A stretch of DNA of 64,000 nucleotides from Progne subis subis. Taxonomy: Eukaryota; Chordata; Aves; Passeriformes; Hirundinidae. The notes beneath the pieces were generated by a model. It was not told the origin of the DNA. It ran no database searches and saw only the letters and a program-made list of their open reading frames with translations. This document shows, in pieces, positions 53,601 to 59,600 of this stretch. Location: assembly GCA_022316685.1 (NCBI GenBank), contig JAKJHU010000152.1, forward strand, positions 186,001 through 250,000. The letters are read 5' to 3'. The position numbers and the translations under genes are program-made. Every line of letters begins with the position of its first letter. Position 1 is the first letter of the stretch.

Positions 53601-56600
53601 CACCTTCCCCGTGCCGTGCAAAACTGACTGGCTTTGTTTCATTGCCAGGCTTTGTCCACTCTGGCCCTTGCAACAACATCTTTGGCTGCCTGGAGGACGA
53701 GTACTTCGAGCAGTGCCTGTGCTCGCGGGACTGCGGCTACGACGGGGAGCCCGTGTGCGGCTCCGACGGGCACATCTACCCCAACCACTGCCAGATGGAG
53801 GTGGCATCCTGCAGGAACAACACCAGGATAGAGCAGATGCCCATGTCCCAGTGTTCTGCCTGTAGGTTTCCCGTGCTTCCCTTTTCTGGCGTGGTTTGGT
53901 GGCGGAATGTGGCGAACCCTCGTTCGAGCGAGTTAATGTTCCGTGAGTGGTGGGGAAAGGAGGAGAATTCCGAACTTGCTCTGTGTTATTTTGCTGTTCG
54001 TGCTACAGCTCATTAAGTGATAATTGAAGCTGCCTTTCAGCTTGAAAAAAGCTGGTTTTCTGTTCTCATGAATACGTTTTATCAGTCAGAATGAACTGAA
54101 GAGAAAGTTAGTGATAATGTTTGATCTGAAGTGAATACTCCTGGATAAAAATTGAATCCGTGAAATGCAACATGCTTTGGAGGCTCTGCATGGGCTTTCA
54201 AGGTGTGTAGTGTATCAGGGAGCTGATTGTGCCGCCTCTGGAAACACAAATATTTTCTAGAGATGCTTTAAGGAATTATGAGACCAATGAGTTTAGTTTT
54301 CTTTTTATTTGCAGCCAAGAACTTGCCAGAAGAAAGGGAGACACACTCCCACACAGCTGAACAGCCCAGTGTTCCCCAGACTCCTGCAGGTAATGCAAAA
54401 CCTTTGCATTTATCCAAAGGCTTCCTCTTTAGTAAGGTTAAAGCTTGTCCTATCCCTGTATTAAGCACAGGTGGCTCTCAAGCACATTTTAAGTAAAGAT
54501 TCTTAATTTCTCCATCTTATAGAAAAGACAGAATATTCAGAAATCAGGAAAAAAAAAAATTAAGAGGTCAAGGAAACTGAGGATGAGAGGTAGCAGAGGT
54601 AGCAGAGGTAGCAGAGAGCTCTCCCAGTCCTTTTCCTTTCAGGACATCATGCAGGAATCCTGCTCAGTTCAGCACCTGCAGGATTTAGATAATTGTTTGT
54701 AGGAGTGGACAACCCACCCTCTTATTTTCTCAGCCTTGCCGTGTTTGAACAACACACTCTCTGTGATCTTTTCTTTCACTATTATGCTGGAAAGATCCCA
54801 TTTAAAGCCAGGCTGATGTAATGTGCTCCAACAAACAACTGAGCAGGACGTGACAACAGCCCAAACCACTGCAGGGACTCAAATCCAGGTGGATTAACTT
54901 TGTCCCTGCAGTTCTGTGCAAAAGTGGAGCTGGCAGTCTTGGTTCTCTCAGAGCTGCTGTTTGGAATAAAGAGCCTTAGTGAACAGAAATGCTAAGGTCA
55001 GTGGATGGAGTAGCCAGGAATTTGGCTGCTCATTTTATTTGGTGCTTTTTTCCAAGACTCGTGTCGAACTCGCTCATGGCTCACAATAAATCTCACCAAG
55101 AAGCAGTGGAGGGTCAACAGAATTGCTTGTTTTGTGCTGTTTCTAGTAAATAAACTAGGCTGGATTTTTCCTGGCTGCTTTCCACTCATTAATTTTCCCC
55201 TGGCCTCCAGCTCTCCCAACAAGTTGGTAAAACCAGTCTTATTCTTCAGGAGAAGCCTCTGTGCCTCCTGATGTCCTCCTTGTGCACCAGAGGCAGATTA
55301 AGACATGTCCAGCACGAGACACCATCCTGTTCTTTGCCTTCTGGGCAGCAGCTGATGGACAGATTTCTTATCAAGGTGCAAAAACGTGATGAATATTCCA
55401 TTATGCCAGTTTCCAATGGTCATTCGGTCTTAGTGTTTAATGTCTCTACTATTTTCCTCCCTTTTTCTTTTTTCTCTGAACTTATTGTGACTATATCTAT
55501 ACCTATATCTTGTTGCCTTTTATTCCATGCACATGCCATGTGCTCAGCATGGAAACTCTGCAATCCGAACCCTTTCAAACAGCATTCCCAAACTATTCCA
55601 TTTGGGCACTGCTGGAATGTGAGGCCCTTCCGAGGTCTACAAAAATGGGGCTGCCATTATATTATTTTCAAGCAAAAAATTGATATGATTATCTGGGGGA
55701 AAAAAAAAAAAAAAAAAAAATAAAAATGGAACTAGCTGGTAGTCCACAATCCAAAAAATGTTCAGAACGGAGTTTCTGAAATAATCTGCATTGAAGTCAA
55801 AGGAAAATCCCTCTGTGGTTTCTGTTCTGAATTGACAGAAACAGTGCTGGCTCAGAAGGAGCAAAAGGGGAAAAGCTGATTATTTTGTGCGGCGTGGTTA
55901 TGCAGATTTTAGACGGACAAGCCTGAGTGCCAGGAGGATGTTTGTCAAAGCACGAGCGCTGGGAGCTGGGAGTGCCCGAATTTCCTGGCAGGAAGATGCT
56001 GAGCTGGGAGCAGCCGTGGCAGAGTGAGCACTCAGGAATCAAAGTGACTAAATCCTGCACCAGGAAAAGCGCCCAGCATGTGATTTTCATTAATCCTCCG
56101 GGCTCCTCTCAGGTCAAGCACACGGGACATGAATCAAAGTGCAGCAGATGAACGAGCCCCTCTCACCCAGGCTCTCCTGGAGCATGTGATGGGGTTAAGT
56201 CGGCTCAGGTGCTCCAGCAAGGGCTCTGCTGAGCCGTGCCTAAATCTGTGACTTCCTAAAAGGATGCAAAACTCCAGGAGCCGAATCAAGCTCGGGGCAG
56301 GTTGGTGTAAAACCGACTGGGTGTGTTAATCTGCAGGAAATGCCGCGTTCTTGGGGAGGCACGAGGTGTTTGTGCTGTCTGGAGGTCTCCCGTGCCTGCC
56401 CTGACGCTGGTGCAGCTCAGCTCGGGCTGATGGATGCTTTAAAGCAGGTTTTGTCCGTGTTACCCAGCAGGGGGAATTGCAGGATGTGTCGGGGCTCCCT
56501 CTGGCACACACACACACCCACGGTGAAGTTCCACACACCCCAGTGGGTTTGCTGGAATAAATCCCAGCTGTTCAAGACCAGCAATTCAACACTGATGGCC

Positions 56601-59600
56601 CTGAAAGGTCAGGATGCAGTGCTGTTGCTGTTGTCAGAACATTTTAAAATGCCTTCCCAAAGCCTGCAGAGAGGCAGAATGGCTGAGGTTTGACTTTAGA
56701 GCTGCAGCTTTTTCTTTTCTTTTTTTTGTACAGATGGGTGGGATCCTCTTTGCATCTGTAGATCCTCTGATTGCCAGGGAAGCTTGCAGGGTGACAGGAC
56801 TCAGCTGAAGGAATCCTGAGGGAATCCCCTTCCTCAGCTGTTCCTTCTCACAGGTGAATTACTCAGTCTCAAAAGGGTGGGACAGGATTTGATGAGCAGT
56901 ATGGACCCAGCTCTGGGTGTGCTCCCGAGCCTTCACAACCTGCTGCAATATTTGGATAGAAAACCCTGAGCGGAGTTTCTAACTGGAATCTCACTGAATT
57001 TCTGACTGTGGCTTTCCTGGGATCCTTGTCACTCCTTGGCCACAAGGATCTGGGTGGATTTCAGAGCCTGGGGGATCCTCAGTAGCTCTGATGGTGTCTC
57101 TCTGATGAGGTGGTGCTTTAATTGCTTCCACAGATCATTAACTCTCTTCTGAAACTGCCCAAATCTCCTTTGCCAAAGGCATCCGAGGTACAGCCACTGA
57201 TATTGGATATATTGACACCACAGTGCTGCGATTCTGCGTGGATTTGGTGGAAAACAATGTCCAAGTGTGAGGGGCAGCAGTGTGGGGGATCAGTGCTGCT
57301 GAGGGCAGGAATCCCCCCAGGCTCAGCTCTCTGACCCCTGCCTTCTCCCCACAGCCCTGTCCTTTGCACAGTTTTGCTCCAGCAATCAGAAGGGCCAATG
57401 GCTGGAACGGGAAGAAAATTCTGAGTGGAATTATGACCTTTTTGTTTCATGGTGGTGCTTTGTTTGTGGGGTTTTTTTGGTCGGTTTGTTTGGGTGGGGT
57501 TTTGTTGTTGTTGTTTGGGCTTTTTGCCTTTTTTTTTTTTGTTGTTGGTTTGTTGGTTGGGGTTTTTTGGTGTTTTGGGGATTTTTGGGGTTTTGTTTGT
57601 TGTTTGTTTTGTTTTTTTTAAATTAAATGCCATCACCCACACCAGCTCCTACCAGGAACATCAGCCTGAGCTGGAGTCATCCCCAAAATTCCCTGGCTGG
57701 CGTGCTCCCCACAGGGCTGCAGCTCTCTCAGGACTGATTGAACTGGCACAGGGCTGTTTCTCCTCTTCCCCCCATCGCTGCTCAGCAAACCTTGGCCTCG
57801 GCACAAACCTTTGGGGCTGGGGAGGGTGGTTTGTGTGCAGCAGGAAACGTCGGCCTGTGCTCTTTGCTTGGACTCCAGAGCTGAATTCCTGGGAAGAGTC
57901 AGGCCTGTGATGTTCGTTCCATCCCCGGTGGACAGCAATCACCATTCATAGAAGGAGCTCATGATCTGGCAGGTTCTCACAGGGAGGAGGCCAAGGAGGA
58001 CTGAGCAGAGCCTGACTCCCCTGCCCAGTGCTGGGAGGATGTGGGAGGCAACAGGGAAGATCCTTCAGATATTTTATTTCCAGAGAACAAACATTTTCAA
58101 AGGCCTTGATGAGTGTTCTCTTTAAATAAAGCCAGCTTGGGGCGGGTGGAGGACTTCTCCTCCCTGCAATAATTCTGCCTCAGTGCTTGCTTTGGTTTGG
58201 ATTAGAGCAGTGTACACAGAGAGCGAGCAGGAGGGATGGACAGCTGAGCTGGCTAAAGGGGGACTTTAGGAAACACGGCTCTGCTGCTGTTCCTAGAAGT
58301 TTTATCTTGCAGTTTTACCCTCTGGACAGGGAGCAGACACCCAGCACGGGGGGAGAGAGTGAGTGGGACCTGCCAGGGTCAGCAGGGAGTGCAGGGAGAG
58401 GAGAAATTCCTGCTCCTGCCTGTGCTGGGTCTGTCCCTACGTGAAGTGATGGAGGTCTCAGTGCTGTGTGACCTCAGCTCCTCGTTCAGCACGGAGTCAG
58501 TGGCTCTGCTGTGGGTTCCTGGCCTCGAAATCTTCACACTTGGGCTGAAAAGAAAGCTGGCTGCCTCCAGTGATCAGTCACAAGTGAGCTGTTCCCTCAG
58601 GGTCTCCCTCCAGCTCTGTCACTTGTTTTATGAAATGAAGCACAGCTGAGGGCACACAGAACACGTCCCCAGAGGGATGGGGCTCTCCTGACCTGAGGTG
58701 CCTGGTCAGAGCAGAGATTTTCAGGGTGCAGAGTGAATCCCCTCTGCCCTCTGCATGACACTTTTATCTCACTGTGTGCAGCCCTCAGGGTGGTGGGTCT
58801 GCACTTCAGCACCTCAGTTAATTCCATGCTGGAAAAGGAGACTTGGAGGTTTGTTCAAACTACATTACCCTTGCTCTCCCTTTATTTCTTTTTCCCACAT
58901 TGTTTCCTCCACTTTCCCCCTTGTTTCTTCCTCTTTCCCCCCTTGTTTTCTCAATTGCCCTCCTCATTTCCTCCTTTCCCCACCCTTATTTCCCTTCCCC
59001 CCTTGTTTCCCCTTTTCCCCTCTCTTTGTTCCCCCTATTTCATTTTATTCCAGGGTCCAGGTCTCAGACAGGGAAACTGAAAATTCTGCTTTTGCAGCAG
59101 TTTCTCCCATCTCCTGTGGATCCCAGCAGCCACGTGCAGCTGCCCTTACACTGCAGCCTCCTTCCCTCGTGTCCAGCATCCCTGACTAAACCCCTTCCTT
59201 CTCCTGCCCTCACCCTGTGGCTCTGTGGCCATGCAGGAACGCAGCTCCTGCACCTGCAGCCCCTGCAGCCCCTGCAGCTCTAGTTTGTCATGACAGCTAA
59301 AAGAATTATCAAAGAAAGGCCTCACAAAATCAAGCCTGCTCTGCTAAATTGCCAAAGTTAGCCTGACACTTCTTCTAAGTAATTTGTATATTCCCATGTG
59401 AAAACAGTCTTGGTATGAAAACTCGTTAGTGTGACAACTTAGCCCTGGGTTGAAAAACAAAGGCACCTGCAATAACAAGGGATTTGTCCCACGAGATTCA
59501 GTTAAGAAAATACATAAACAATGCAAGAATAGAGATATTTCATGGACAAGCAGAACACCTTTTACTAACCCACAGAATAATTGGCAAGAAAGCGATCAAC

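Noticed and set aside
53207..54016. Single 269-codon Kazal-containing ORF
   Set aside because: Only 53649-53861 matches the Kazal module and has splice sites; the remainder is intron read-through.
57118..57642. Lys/Asn/Gln/Pro-rich minus-strand frame
   Set aside because: Half of it is the translation of a T/G-rich low-complexity tract.
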